From Lacticaseibacillus zhaodongensis (GTDB lineage: Bacteria > Bacillota > Bacilli > Lactobacillales > Lactobacillaceae), in the NCBI RefSeq assembly GCF_009687905.1, contig NZ_BLBG01000021.1, forward strand, positions 1 to 34,633: a DNA stretch of 34,633 nucleotides, written 5' to 3'. Below the pieces are notes generated by a model that saw only the letters and a program-made list of their open reading frames with translations, did not search any database and was not told where the DNA came from. Of this stretch, positions 8,625 through 16,972 are shown piece after piece. A program made the position numbers and the translations under genes. Positions within the stretch are counted from its first letter, which is position 1. The number at the start of each line of letters is the position of its first letter.

Positions 8625-9679
8625 TATTCGGCCTCCTTACTCGTCGTTGGGTTCATTTTCTGCCAGATCTTCCGCCGCCGGGCAATTTCTGGTGGCAGTT
8701 CAACCTTTGGTGCATCTGGGTGGAGCAACCAAGTAGCTGCGTAGTGCGTGTCGGACACCTTGAAGAACGGTGGCTGCTGTTCGGTATCGATCTGCAGTGC
8801 GTAGGCGTTACGAGCCGCAAACGCGTCACCCTTTGGTGGGTTCAGCAGGCTTGGTGGCGTACCAGGGATGGCGTGCAGCCGTGCGGAGTTGGTCTCCAGC
8901 GTCGGCATTGATTCGAGCAGGCCCCAAGTGTATGGGTGCTGGGCGTTGTAGAAGATTTCATCAACAGTCCCGTACTCGATGATTTTGCCAGCGTACATAA
9001 CGGCAACCCGGTCAGCGATCCCGGCAACAACCCCAAGGTCATGGGTGATGAAGATGATACTGGTATCAATCTTCGTCTGCAGTTCCTTCAGGAGTTCCAG
9101 AATCTGGGCCTGAATGGTAACGTCCAGCGCGGTGGTTGGTTCGTCAGCAATCAGGATCTGCGGGTTGTTAATGATGGCGATCGCGATAACGATCCGTTGG
9201 CGCTGCCCACCTGAGAACTGGTGTGGGTAGTCCTTGAGCCGTTCCTTAGCACCGTTGATTCCAACGAGTTCGAGGACCCGCGCTGCTTCGTCCATGGCGG
9301 CCTTCTTGGAAACGTCGCCGTGAATTCGCAGCACTTCAGCAACCTGTTTCCCAATCGGCATGGTTGGGTCGAGTGAGGTCATTGGGTCTTGGAAAATCAT
9401 GGAGATGTCGTTACCACGCATAGCGTTCAGTTCACGTTCGGACTTCTTCAGGATGTCCTTACCGTTGAAGAGAATCTCACCATTGGTAACTTTCCCGTTC
9501 TTAGCAAGCAGACCCATGATGGTGCGCAGGGTAACTGACTTACCAGAACCAGACTCACCAACGATTGCGAGCGTCTCCCCTTTTGCGAGGTCAAAAGATA
9601 CGTTGCGAATGGCGTGAACCGTTCCGGCGTAAGTGTGAAAATCAACTTGAAGGTTATTTACTTCTAGAATTTTGGTCAC
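8624..9679 (-). CDS. oppD: Oligopeptide ABC transporter ATP-binding protein OppD
   Basis: This 351-residue ATPase partners OppF at the inner face of the membrane. Walker A is GESGSGKS (41-48), the Q-loop is in MIFQDP, the signature is FSGGQ (155-159), and Walker B ends in DE (179-180). The C-terminal region with [12 protein letters not shown] matches the oligopeptide/dipeptide ABC C-terminal domain, although the cysteines often found there for an Fe-S cluster are absent. The start is GTG at 9679, with GGAGG 7 nt upstream. The gene lies 11 bp after oppC and overlaps oppF by one base. Confidence 0.95.
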   Translation of the reverse strand: MTKILEVNNLQVDFHTYAGTVHAIRNVSFDLAKGETLAIVGESGSGKSVTLRTIMGLLAKNGKVTNGEILFNGKDILKKSERELNAMRGNDISMIFQDPMTSLDPTMPIGKQVAEVLRIHGDVSKKAAMDEAARVLELVGINGAKERLKDYPHQFSGGQRQRIVIAIAIINNPQILIADEPTTALDVTIQAQILELLKELQTKIDTSIIFITHDLGVVAGIADRVAVMYAGKIIEYGTVDEIFYNAQHPYTWGLLESMPTLETNSARLHAIPGTPPSLLNPPKGDAFAARNAYALQIDTEQQPPFFKVSDTHYAATWLLHPDAPKVELPPEIARRRKIWQKMNPTTSKEAE

Positions 9680-9690
9680 AATTACACCTC

Positions 9691-10707
9691 CTAACGTGCA
9701 GAGCGTGGGTCAAAGGCGTCACGCAGACCATCGGCAAGTAAGTTAAATGCCAGCATCAGAACAGAAATGACGATCGCTGGGTAGACCATCTGGTAAGGCA
9801 GGAAGCGGAAGTTCTTCTGCCCATCGGAAAGCAAGGTCCCCAGACTAGCGGTTGGTGCAGGAATCCCGATCCCGATGTAGGACAGGAAGGCTTCAAAGAA
9901 GATCGCCGTTGGGATGGTGAACATCGTCTGAATGATGATCGTGGAAGACAGGTTTGGAACCAAGTGCTTCAGCGCGATCTTAACGGGGCTTTCACCAAGC
10001 GTCCGTGCGGCCAAAATGAATTCTTGGTCGCGCAGCTGCAAGGTTTGGGCTCGAATCAGTCGGGCCATGGTGACCCACCCGGTAAACCCGATGGCGATGA
10101 TGATTGAAGTCAGCCCTGGCTTGAATACCAGCAGCATCAGGATAACGACAACCAGGTTAGGAACGGAGGAAATGATTTCGATGACCCGCTGCATAACGTT
10201 GTCGACCATGCCGCCGCACCAGCCAGAAACGATCCCGTAGACAACCCCAACGGTGAGGTCAAACAGGGTCGCCATGAAGGCAACGAACAGGGAAACACGG
10301 GTCCCAACAAGGATCCGGCTGAAGATGTCACGGCCAAGGGAGTCGGTTCCGAGGATGTAGTAGACACCCTTCGGAACACCACTAGCCTTGTACACGTCGG
10401 TCTTCCCACCTTGGTACAGACCATAACCACGGAAACCAGGAATGTTCCAGTCGGCAATCTTCGGTGGCAAGTTGTTCCACTTCAGATTCTGGGCGTTTGG
10501 ATTGTGGGGTGAGATCCAGATACTAATCACGGAAAAGAAAACGATGATGATCAGAATCCACAGTGACACCATAGCAACTTTGTTCTTCTTCAGGCGCCGG
10601 AAAGCGTCCTGCATGAAGGTCAGGTTCGGGGTGTCGATGTGTTCGGCGGCTTCTTTTTCGATGTGCGCTTTTTTAAAGCTATCAGCGTTAATTTTGTAAT
10701 CAGCCAT
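9691..10707 (-). CDS. oppC: Oligopeptide ABC transporter permease OppC
   Basis: This 338-residue inner-membrane protein forms the transport channel with OppB. A cytoplasmic N-terminus of about 45 residues (OppC-type N-terminal domain, FMQDAFRRLKKNKVAMVSL) leads into the first membrane span. The periplasmic-type loop includes YILGTDSLGRDIFSR, highly typical of OppC/DppC. The EAA coupling loop to the ATPases is in ILAARTLGESPVKIALKHLV. The start codon ATG at 10707 overlaps the oppB stop by one base, with a GGAGGG ribosome-binding site inside the end of oppB. Length and context are normal for the family. Confidence 0.95.
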   Translation of the reverse strand: MADYKINADSFKKAHIEKEAAEHIDTPNLTFMQDAFRRLKKNKVAMVSLWILIIIVFFSVISIWISPHNPNAQNLKWNNLPPKIADWNIPGFRGYGLYQGGKTDVYKASGVPKGVYYILGTDSLGRDIFSRILVGTRVSLFVAFMATLFDLTVGVVYGIVSGWCGGMVDNVMQRVIEIISSVPNLVVVILMLLVFKPGLTSIIIAIGFTGWVTMARLIRAQTLQLRDQEFILAARTLGESPVKIALKHLVPNLSSTIIIQTMFTIPTAIFFEAFLSYIGIGIPAPTASLGTLLSDGQKNFRFLPYQMVYPAIVISVLMLAFNLLADGLRDAFDPRSAR

Positions 10708-11633
10708 TAATTAGACCCTCCTTGCAGACGGATACGTGGATCGATGATGCCGTAAAGGATATCGGAGAGGAGCAGAACAACAACCAGCATTACTGAGTAC
10801 ATCATTGTCAGACCCATGATGGTTGGGTAATCGTTCGTCAGGATTGAACGGACGAATTGTTCACCGATACCAGGGATAGCGAAAATGTTCTCAACAACCA
10901 GGGAACCAACCATCAGGTCAACAGCCATTGGTCCGATGATGGTAACAACTGGAATGAGTGAGTTCCGCAGTGCGTGCTTGGCAACAACTTGCCATTCGCT
11001 TTCACCCTTTGACCGGGCGAGTTCAATGTAATCGGAGTTCAAAACATCAACCATTTCAGTCCGCATGAACCGGGCCGTCTGGGCGAGTGGCGCCATTGCG
11101 AGCGCGATTGTTGGCAGCATGGATGATGAGAATCCGTTCCAAAGGGCAATTGGGAAAATGTGGTACTTGAATGCCAAGTAGTACTGCAGAAGGGCCGCGA
11201 AAACGAAGTTAGGAATTGAACGGCCAAGAATAGCAAAAATGGTAGCGACGGAGTCAACCCAGGTGTTAGCCCGGATAGCAGCCAGTGCACCGAGCAGGAT
11301 CCCGAGCAGGGTACCAACAACCATCGCCTGAGCACCAATCTGCAGTGAAGGTGCGACACGTGAGGCAATCAAGTGGGAAACACTCTGACCAGCAAACTGG
11401 TAAGAGGTTCCGAAATCACCGTGCAACACGCCGAGCATGTACTTCAAGTACTGCACGTAGACTGGTTTGTCGAGGCCGTTAGCCTTCTTGAGGGCTGCAA
11501 GCTGTGACGCAGGAATCTTAGGGTTGTTGAACGGCGTCCCTGGCATTAATTTCATCAAGAAGAATGTGAGCGATGCAATGATGATCAATGTCAGGATCAG
11601 GTAACAGATACGTTTAAAAATGTACTTAGCCAT
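10707..11633 (-). CDS. oppB: Oligopeptide ABC transporter permease OppB
   Basis: This 308-residue permease starts MAKYIFKRICYLILTLIIIA, the usual first membrane span of OppB/DppB. Further on it has MPGTPF, GLDKPVYVQYLKYM, the EAA loop (IELARSKGESEWQVVAKHAL) and VENIFAIPGIG, all characteristic. The frame is open for 48 more codons upstream to an ATG at 11777, but that ATG has no ribosome-binding site, whereas GAGGAG stands 6 nt before ATG 11633, and the family begins here. It is the first gene of the oppBCDF unit and follows a leader with a perfect 11-bp hairpin. Confidence 0.95.
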   Translation of the reverse strand: MAKYIFKRICYLILTLIIIASLTFFLMKLMPGTPFNNPKIPASQLAALKKANGLDKPVYVQYLKYMLGVLHGDFGTSYQFAGQSVSHLIASRVAPSLQIGAQAMVVGTLLGILLGALAAIRANTWVDSVATIFAILGRSIPNFVFAALLQYYLAFKYHIFPIALWNGFSSSMLPTIALAMAPLAQTARFMRTEMVDVLNSDYIELARSKGESEWQVVAKHALRNSLIPVVTIIGPMAVDLMVGSLVVENIFAIPGIGEQFVRSILTNDYPTIMGLTMMYSVMLVVVLLLSDILYGIIDPRIRLQGGSN

Positions 11634-11660
11634 TAGCTTCTCCTCGCTTAGTAAAAGTCT

Positions 11661-11688
11661 TGGGCAGACGGACATTTCCGTCTGCCCA
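11661..11688 (-). promoter_or_regulatory. Leader hairpin before oppB, possible attenuator
   Basis: TGGGCAGACGG (11661-11671) pairs perfectly with 11678-11688 around a 6-nt loop. On the minus strand it is followed by AGACTTTTAC, a weak T-run, and then the oppB ribosome-binding site 28 bp before the start. It could be a leaky terminator controlling entry into the opp operon or an RNA stabiliser. Confidence 0.45.
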
Positions 11689-12066
11689 GCGACAACGAAA
11701 CTCAGATGAATATGCAGCGCCAACGTGAAAAACATGAAGTAAACCGGCGGAAACGCAAGTTCATGAAACTTTCGCATTTTGTTAGTTAAAAATGTACATT
11801 AGAACGGGATTAAAGTAAAGGCCTAATGCTCATAAATCCGTACAAATATGGCGAAAATCCGTCTGGCATATGTGAATAATTTTCTTGTCAATGCCCATAA
11901 AACCGGCGTATTGGCGCTGATTACTCCGGTCAAAAAATTGAGACAAAAGAATTCGATTTTTTTGCTGATTAATTCGTCACACTCTGAGCGTTTGGCGGGA
12001 AAATCATCGTGAAAGCGCTAATCTGTTTTGAAATTACAAACAACTGTTTCCGCAGACAACACAAAA
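11689..12066. other. Intergenic region upstream of oppB, no gene seen; one cre-like site
   Basis: About 380 bp of AT-rich sequence lie between the opp leader hairpin and the terminator of the HAD gene. No open frame with a ribosome-binding site is visible. At 12010-12023 TGAAAGCGCTAATC matches 12 of 14 positions of the catabolite-responsive-element consensus TGWNANCGNTNWCA. I could not identify a convincing -35/-10 pair. The opp promoter must lie here or in the leader. Confidence 0.35.
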
Positions 12067-12090
12067 GGGAATACCAAGCATGGTATTCCC
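12067..12090 (-). terminator. Rho-independent terminator of the HAD phosphatase gene
   Basis: GGGAATACC (12067-12075) pairs perfectly with GGTATTCCC (12082-12090) around a 6-nt loop. The minus-strand transcript continues with TTTTGTGTTG. It lies 57 bp after the stop codon at 12147. Confidence 0.8.
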
Positions 12091-12146
12091 CGTCAAATTC
12101 TTAACCGCATCTCACAAACACGGCTGTTATGACTCATTTGCCCCGT

Positions 12147-12965
12147 TTATGCGGAAAGATTAAAGTATTCGTTCAGAAACTTAGCAATTCCGTCCTCGGT
12201 GTTGGCAGCCGTTTCGTGCGTTGCGACGGCCTTAACTGGCGGTACCGCGTTGCCCATTGCGACACTGATGCCGGCCGCCTTCATCATGCCAATGTCGTTC
12301 ATCCCGTCGCCGAACACGATCGTGCGCTCCGCTGGGATGCCGCTGAGGCGCTGCAGCTCGCGAATAGCCGTCGCCTTATCAATGCCCTTGGGAATCAGCT
12401 CCATGTTGTCGTTGTTAGACGCGGACAGGTGCATCAAGTCGAGCTGCTTTAGTTGCTCCATTGAGGCAGCCAAGCCCTCTGCATCGCGCGGACTGATGAC
12501 GATGCCGTTAGTAATCTCATTTTCGTGTTTGAGCAGATTCTCCAGTGTGCCCACCTGCGTCACGCCCACGGTCAGACCACTTGGCTGGAATACCCGCAGC
12601 GCGTCCTCAACGAAGGCTGGTGGCGTTTTGGTGTAGTAGACGGTGTCATCACTAAAGTAGAACGCGGACAGCCCGTTCGCCTCCGTCACGTCGTTCACAG
12701 CCCGCAGCGCCGCCTCACCAAGCAAGTGGTGCACGCGTTCGCCGCCAAAATCATAAACCGCCCCGTTCGAGCCGATGATGCCCGCGCGCGGGCCGACTTG
12801 ATCGGACATGATTTTGGCTAGTGCGTACATCCGCCCCGTCGCCACGAAGAAGCGGTGGCCGGCATCCATCGCCTGGTTGAGCGCGGTCACGGTGCGCGGC
12901 GACACGTGCTGATGGTCAACGGCCAGGGTGCCGTCAACATCGCTGATGATCAAATATGGTTCCAT
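12147..12965 (-). CDS. HAD-superfamily IIB (Cof-type) phosphatase
   Basis: This 272-residue soluble protein has the HAD nucleophile motif DVDGT (Asp9 nucleophile, Asp11 acid/base), motif II in FFVATGR, and motif IV GDGMND near the C-terminus, with a C2B-type cap between. The family (YwpJ/YidA/Cof-like) dephosphorylates small sugar phosphates, FMN or nucleotides; the substrate cannot be told from sequence. An in-frame ATG upstream at 13070 would add 35 residues, but the HAD motif normally lies within the first dozen residues, so ATG 12965 is chosen; its ribosome-binding site (AGGCG, 8 nt away) is weak. It is flanked by its own promoter and terminator and seems monocistronic, unrelated to the pilus operon before it. 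Confidence 0.9.
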   Translation of the reverse strand: MEPYLIISDVDGTLAVDHQHVSPRTVTALNQAMDAGHRFFVATGRMYALAKIMSDQVGPRAGIIGSNGAVYDFGGERVHHLLGEAALRAVNDVTEANGLSAFYFSDDTVYYTKTPPAFVEDALRVFQPSGLTVGVTQVGTLENLLKHENEITNGIVISPRDAEGLAASMEQLKQLDLMHLSASNNDNMELIPKGIDKATAIRELQRLSGIPAERTIVFGDGMNDIGMMKAAGISVAMGNAVPPVKAVATHETAANTEDGIAKFLNEYFNLSA

Positions 12966-13002
12966 TATGGGGACGCCTGCTTTCTCTTTTACTTTGGTGA
13001 TT

Positions 13003-13011
13003 AGTGTAGCA
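13003..13011 (-). promoter_or_regulatory. Extended -10 promoter of the HAD gene
   Basis: The minus strand reads TGCTACACT, an extended -10 element, 37 bp before ATG 12965. No good -35 is seen, as is allowed for extended -10 promoters. The same element type (TGGTACACT) precedes brnQ. Confidence 0.4.
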
Positions 13012-13065
13012 GAGATGAGGAAATCGTGCCCAGTGCAGATGCGAAAATGTCGCTTGGACCTCAAC

Positions 13066-13103
13066 AGCAAAAGATGGCGAGCGCCGCGGCGTCCGCCATC
13101 TTT
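13066..13103 (-). terminator. Terminator of the pilus operon, after sortase
   Basis: AAAGATGGCG (13070-13079) pairs perfectly with CGCCATCTTT (13094-13103). The 14-nt loop contains a further self-complementary CGCCGCGGCG. On the minus strand the stem ends in ATCTTTTGC. It lies 18 bp after the srtC stop codon. Confidence 0.75.
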
Positions 13104-13121
13104 CCGTTAAGATTCACAGTC

Positions 13122-13901
13122 TTACTTGTTAGCCAACTTCTTGCGCCGGTGCCGAATGTAGATGTAGCTCCCGGCCGCAATTGCGATGAGCACGACCCCC
13201 GCCAAGATCAGCAGGTTTCGCCACAGCGCTGTGTCGTTAGCCACCGCTGCCGCTTTGGCCAGGTGCGGCGTGTACGGTACCCGGTGGCCGCGCACCAGCA
13301 AACGGTGCGTGTTGGCCGGGACCGGCGTGCAGGTTAGCAGCGTGACCAGGTCCTTGCCCGGTTCCTTGAGCAGGTACTTGGTTTCCGTCGGCAGGACCGT
13401 GTGGATGCTGTCGACCTTGTACGCGCGGGTCTTGCCCGCCACCGTGATCAGGAAGGTTTTGCCCTTCTTCAGTTTGTGCAGGTTGCTGAAGAACTCCTTG
13501 CTCGGCAGACCGGCGTGGGCGGAGATGATACTGTGCGTACCCTTGCCGCCGACCGGGGGACTCGATCCGGGAATCACCCCCGCCCCGTGGTTCAGGGCCG
13601 CCTCGGACACATTGTCAAACAGCGGCAAGGCGACTTTGAGGTCGGGAATACTGAGGGTGCCCAGTAACTGCTTGTTCAGTTTCCGGCGCACGTTACTGGT
13701 CCCAAAATCGGTCATGAGCGGTTGACTATCATTCTTCGCCAACTCTTTTGCCCGCGCCTCCTGAGCCCGCTTGTCCTGTTGCACTTGGCGCAAATCGTAC
13801 TGAATGCGGACCTGATTGACCGCCCGACTCACTAGGGGGTAGAGACAGATCAACAATCCGACTGTGAAAATGATTCTGCGAAGCCAGCGGCCCTTGTTCA
13901 T
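13122..13901 (-). CDS. srtC: Class C sortase, pilus-polymerising
   Basis: This 259-residue membrane transpeptidase links pilin subunits through LPXTG-like signals. It has an N-terminal membrane span (about 8-28), the sortase core, and a C-terminal span (about 230-250) with a basic tail, the topology of class C enzymes. Catalytic residues are His129 (ISAHAG), Cys191 (TLLTCTP) and Arg200 (THRLLVRGHR). The segment LMTDFGTSN at 62-70 sits where class C enzymes carry the lid that covers the active site, with a DF pair in place of the usual DPF/W (family knowledge; reading tentative). Two in-frame ATGs exist; ATG 13901 has G6 six bases upstream while 13907 directly abuts it, so 13901 is chosen. It closes the operon, 69 bp after the backbone pilin, with no terminator between. 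Confidence 0.95.
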   Translation of the reverse strand: MNKGRWLRRIIFTVGLLICLYPLVSRAVNQVRIQYDLRQVQQDKRAQEARAKELAKNDSQPLMTDFGTSNVRRKLNKQLLGTLSIPDLKVALPLFDNVSEAALNHGAGVIPGSSPPVGGKGTHSIISAHAGLPSKEFFSNLHKLKKGKTFLITVAGKTRAYKVDSIHTVLPTETKYLLKEPGKDLVTLLTCTPVPANTHRLLVRGHRVPYTPHLAKAAAVANDTALWRNLLILAGVVLIAIAAGSYIYIRHRRKKLANK

Positions 13902-13970
13902 GCTCATCCCCCCAAATGGTGTGTCGAGTTTAGCGTCTACAGATTGTGTTTAGCTGACGGTTTGTGAAGG

Positions 13971-15530
13971 TTAAGCTTCATCTTCGCGCTTGCGCTTCAG
14001 AGCCGCAGCTCCCATTAGGCCACCACCGACTACCAGCAGGGTGATGACGCCGATGCCACCGGTGGATGGCAGAGAACCAGGACTGTCTGGAACGTTTTTA
14101 ATTTGGCGAATCGCGTCAACCGTGTAAGTGCCTTTCGCGACGGTAAACGTAGTCTCACGATCAGTCCCAGTTGGCGTGATGTAGCCATTTGGTGCCTCTG
14201 TTTCAACCAGGGTGTACTCTGCGTAGGCAAGCCCCGCAATCGCAATCACACCATCACTTCCAGTGATAATTGGAGTACCATCCGCTTCAGCATCCACCCA
14301 TTCAATCTTGACTGGATCAGCGGTAGGCCCAGTAAACTTAGCATATTTGCCAGCTTTGTTTCGCAGAACAAACTTTGCTTCGCCCAGTTTTTGCTGATCT
14401 TTGCTATCAATTTTAACGTAGTGGATCCCACCAGTTGTCACATCGGCGCCATCATCCATTTGGGTAGTGCTCCCACCCCTATGATCTAGTTTAAAGGTGA
14501 ACTCGTTATCTACTTCATTATCGACTACCATGTCACCGTTGAGTTTAACGGTGTACTCAATTGTTAATGCCTTCCCCTCGTACTTTGCCCACAGGTCCCG
14601 AACAGTCTTATCAGACAAGTTGTAGGACATTTCCCAACCGGCAGCTTCATTGGTTAAGTTGTCTGCCCCAGGGGTTTCATCGTATGGTGACGTCACCTTA
14701 TAATTTGCAAAACTGTTAGCCGGACCAAGTTCTGCCAACACACTCATTCCGCCAATCTGCATGCTGTCGATTCGCAGCATGTTGGCACCAGCGGCAGTCA
14801 TCGCGTCGCTAAGCGTCATTTGCGTGTAGCGTCCAGGAGTACCAATATCTCCCGGAACATTGAACGTAACTTGGTAGGTAAGCTCCTGACCAATTTCAAA
14901 ACCGTGAATAGCCCCTTCGTCCAAGAAGTTGCCAGGGGCGTCCGGATTCTTGAGCTGTTTCTTAACTCCGCTGTGGTTTTTAGGGTAGAGGTGGATGATA
15001 CCATCAGATGTGTTCGCTGGCAGGCCAACAATCATTGGCGCGCTACCAGTCATTTTGTCTGGAATTGTGGTTTCGTCAATTCCGTAGATTGCGTGCCGCC
15101 CTTTGCCGTCCTTACGATCAAGGGTGAAGGTAGTTGACCCATCAGTCCCAGCTGTCAGCTGTTCTCCAGCAACGGGTACCTTATTTTCAATTAAGGTGTA
15201 AAAGTTGTCCCGAAGGTGCTGATATGCTGCAGCGCTATCATGACCCTCTTTGTTGTATTCAGTGTAGAATTCTTCACTAAGATCGTAGACAGTGAACCCC
15301 GCGCCGGTAATTGCCGGTAAGCCATCGAAATCGGTCATGATTTCCCCGGTGTTCTGCACCAAACCTTCAAACTCACTACCATCCTTTTTATGAACAACTA
15401 CTTCCACCTCGTCAGGGCCTGCTGCCATTACCACCGAAGTTGCACTGGCCATCATGCCACCAAGAGTGCTCAACACTAACGCGGATGCCATCAATGTAGT
15501 CCAGCTCTTGCTAATCGTTGCGTTTTTCAT
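13971..15530 (-). CDS. Pilus backbone (major) pilin, SpaA/SpaD-like
   Basis: This 519-residue precursor has a signal peptide ending near VVMAAG, Cna-type immunoglobulin-like domains, and a sorting signal LPSTG at 487-491 followed by a hydrophobic span and KRKREDEA tail. Residues 182-185 read YPKN, the pilin motif whose lysine (184) is used by sortase C to join subunits. The E-box is in YTLVETEAPNGY (Glu about 443), expected to catalyse or stabilise an isopeptide bond. Having both pilin motif and E-box marks it as the polymerising shaft subunit. The length is close to that recalled for L. rhamnosus SpaD. GAGGAGG lies 8 nt before ATG 15530. It follows the basal pilin by 107 bp and precedes srtC. 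Confidence 0.93.
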   Translation of the reverse strand: MKNATISKSWTTLMASALVLSTLGGMMASATSVVMAAGPDEVEVVVHKKDGSEFEGLVQNTGEIMTDFDGLPAITGAGFTVYDLSEEFYTEYNKEGHDSAAAYQHLRDNFYTLIENKVPVAGEQLTAGTDGSTTFTLDRKDGKGRHAIYGIDETTIPDKMTGSAPMIVGLPANTSDGIIHLYPKNHSGVKKQLKNPDAPGNFLDEGAIHGFEIGQELTYQVTFNVPGDIGTPGRYTQMTLSDAMTAAGANMLRIDSMQIGGMSVLAELGPANSFANYKVTSPYDETPGADNLTNEAAGWEMSYNLSDKTVRDLWAKYEGKALTIEYTVKLNGDMVVDNEVDNEFTFKLDHRGGSTTQMDDGADVTTGGIHYVKIDSKDQQKLGEAKFVLRNKAGKYAKFTGPTADPVKIEWVDAEADGTPIITGSDGVIAIAGLAYAEYTLVETEAPNGYITPTGTDRETTFTVAKGTYTVDAIRQIKNVPDSPGSLPSTGGIGVITLLVVGGGLMGAAALKRKREDEA

Positions 15531-15637
15531 GATTATTTCCTCCTCATGGATGAGCAGCTGGCTATCTAGCTCTGCTGCCCTGTGTCAGTCATGTTTTCAT
15601 CTAATTTTGTCGCCTCGTTCATTTATTTTTTTGGAGC

Positions 15638-16972
15638 TTAGTGTGCCTGCCGTTTGCGCCATACCACTACCGCTCCGGTCATGAGTGTCAGGCCCAGGAT
15701 CAAGAGCAGTATGCTTGCTTCATTACCCAATTGTGGGAAGAAACCACCAATTGTTGAGGTGCTATCCCCACCACCAGGAGCTTGACTAGAACCGCTGGTG
15801 CCACCACCAGGAGCATTTGTGCCAGGAGTGCCTGACTGTCCTGGCTCACCGGGTTGACCTGGTTCGCCGGGCTTACCCGGTTCAGTTGGTTTGTCGGGAT
15901 TTCTCATGTAGTTATATACACGGGCTTCAGCAGCCTTGATAATACCTTCACTGAGAATGCCACTGGCGCTTTCAACAATTTTGACACCGTTCACGGTTAC
16001 AAAGAGTTCCTTGCCGTTCTCGTCGTAATGCCGGGATGGAACGTGCACGTTTATCGGTGTTTCGTCCAAAATGTAGCCAGCCGGTGCCTTTACTTCATAG
16101 AAGCGGTAGTCGCCACTCGGAACAAAAATCCCGGGGGTCGCAACTAAGCCGTTCTTGTCGGAAGTAAAGCGGACAACTAACGGATCATTCGCTGGGTCGC
16201 TGCTTTCTAACCAGTTGAGTGTCAAAGTATTCGGCTGATCAGCCGCCAGGTAGAGCGTTTTGCCGTCATCACCGATTTTGGTGAAAACAAACTCTGCGCC
16301 TTCCAGACGGTGCTTACCGCCTTCCCTGTCGACCCCAAGCTTGAAAAAGTAAGGGTCCCGCGCGTACGCATCGTTCTTTGCGTAAATGTGCAGCGGGTTG
16401 ATTTCTTGGCCTTGCGCGTTCTTCACACCCATGATCAGCATGAGCGGCTGGGTTTGGGTGATATTGACTTCAACGTCACCGTCCACCGAGCGTTCCAGCA
16501 GGTAGTAGGCTTTAAGGTGTCCATTTGCATCCAGACTTGGTAGTCTGATTCGGGCCACTCCATCTTCATTCAATCCGGCATCGTAGGCGGTAATCACACT
16601 GCCCACCTTAGTCATCCCCGCGGCCACTTCAGTCGCTGCAGTGTGACTCATGTCGCTGTACTGACTCACGAAGTCGGCAGAACTCTGGTTGGCGGCAATG
16701 GATTTGATCAACTGCGGGGTCGCATCATAGACATCGTAAGTGACACCGTTCAAACCCTCAGTTTTGGTCAAAAGCTCCGAGTTCGCGCCAAGCTGCTCAC
16801 CGTTGTTAGCGTGCTTCGTGCCGTCATTCTGTAGGGTCGGGAACACCCGCTTGTGAATGATGATCTCTGTGTTGCCCCCTGCCCCATGCACGGAATGGGC
16901 ATCAAGGTTGAGGACAATTAACCCGCACATCACGGCGAGTGCTGCAATTACGTATCGCTTGAGCTTAATCAT
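15638..16972 (-). CDS. Basal/ancillary pilin with proline-rich tail and FPQLG sorting motif
   Basis: This 444-residue protein has a signal peptide (IAALAVMCGLIVLNLDAHSVHGA), a Cna-like N-terminal part, a pilin-like YAKN, an E-box (YRFYEVKAPAGY), then a Pro/Gly-rich tail of PGKPGEPGQ repeats. The sorting signal reads FPQLG at 412-416 instead of LPXTG, followed by a hydrophobic span and WRKRQAH. The proline-rich tail and middle position in the operon fit the basal pilin (SpaB/SpaE-like) that ends polymerisation and links the pilus to the wall. The start is ATG 16972, with GGGGAGG upstream inside the end of the tip gene. The gene overlaps the tip pilin gene by 8 bp, so the two are translationally coupled. 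The role is by context; FPQLG is unusual and was checked in the DNA (TTCCCACAATTGGGT). Confidence 0.88.
   Translation of the reverse strand: MIKLKRYVIAALAVMCGLIVLNLDAHSVHGAGGNTEIIIHKRVFPTLQNDGTKHANNGEQLGANSELLTKTEGLNGVTYDVYDATPQLIKSIAANQSSADFVSQYSDMSHTAATEVAAGMTKVGSVITAYDAGLNEDGVARIRLPSLDANGHLKAYYLLERSVDGDVEVNITQTQPLMLIMGVKNAQGQEINPLHIYAKNDAYARDPYFFKLGVDREGGKHRLEGAEFVFTKIGDDGKTLYLAADQPNTLTLNWLESSDPANDPLVVRFTSDKNGLVATPGIFVPSGDYRFYEVKAPAGYILDETPINVHVPSRHYDENGKELFVTVNGVKIVESASGILSEGIIKAAEARVYNYMRNPDKPTEPGKPGEPGQPGEPGQSGTPGTNAPGGGTSGSSQAPGGGDSTSTIGGFFPQLGNEASILLLILGLTLMTGAVVVWRKRQAH

Noticed and set aside
7643-9645. Other-frame minus-strand and plus-strand frames in oppD and oppF
   Set aside because: They overlap complete ABC ATPases with all motifs present; no start signals.
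11641-11780. T-box or known riboswitch before oppB
   Set aside because: No T-box sequence (AGGGTGGNACCGCG) or other recognised motif was found; only a simple hairpin.
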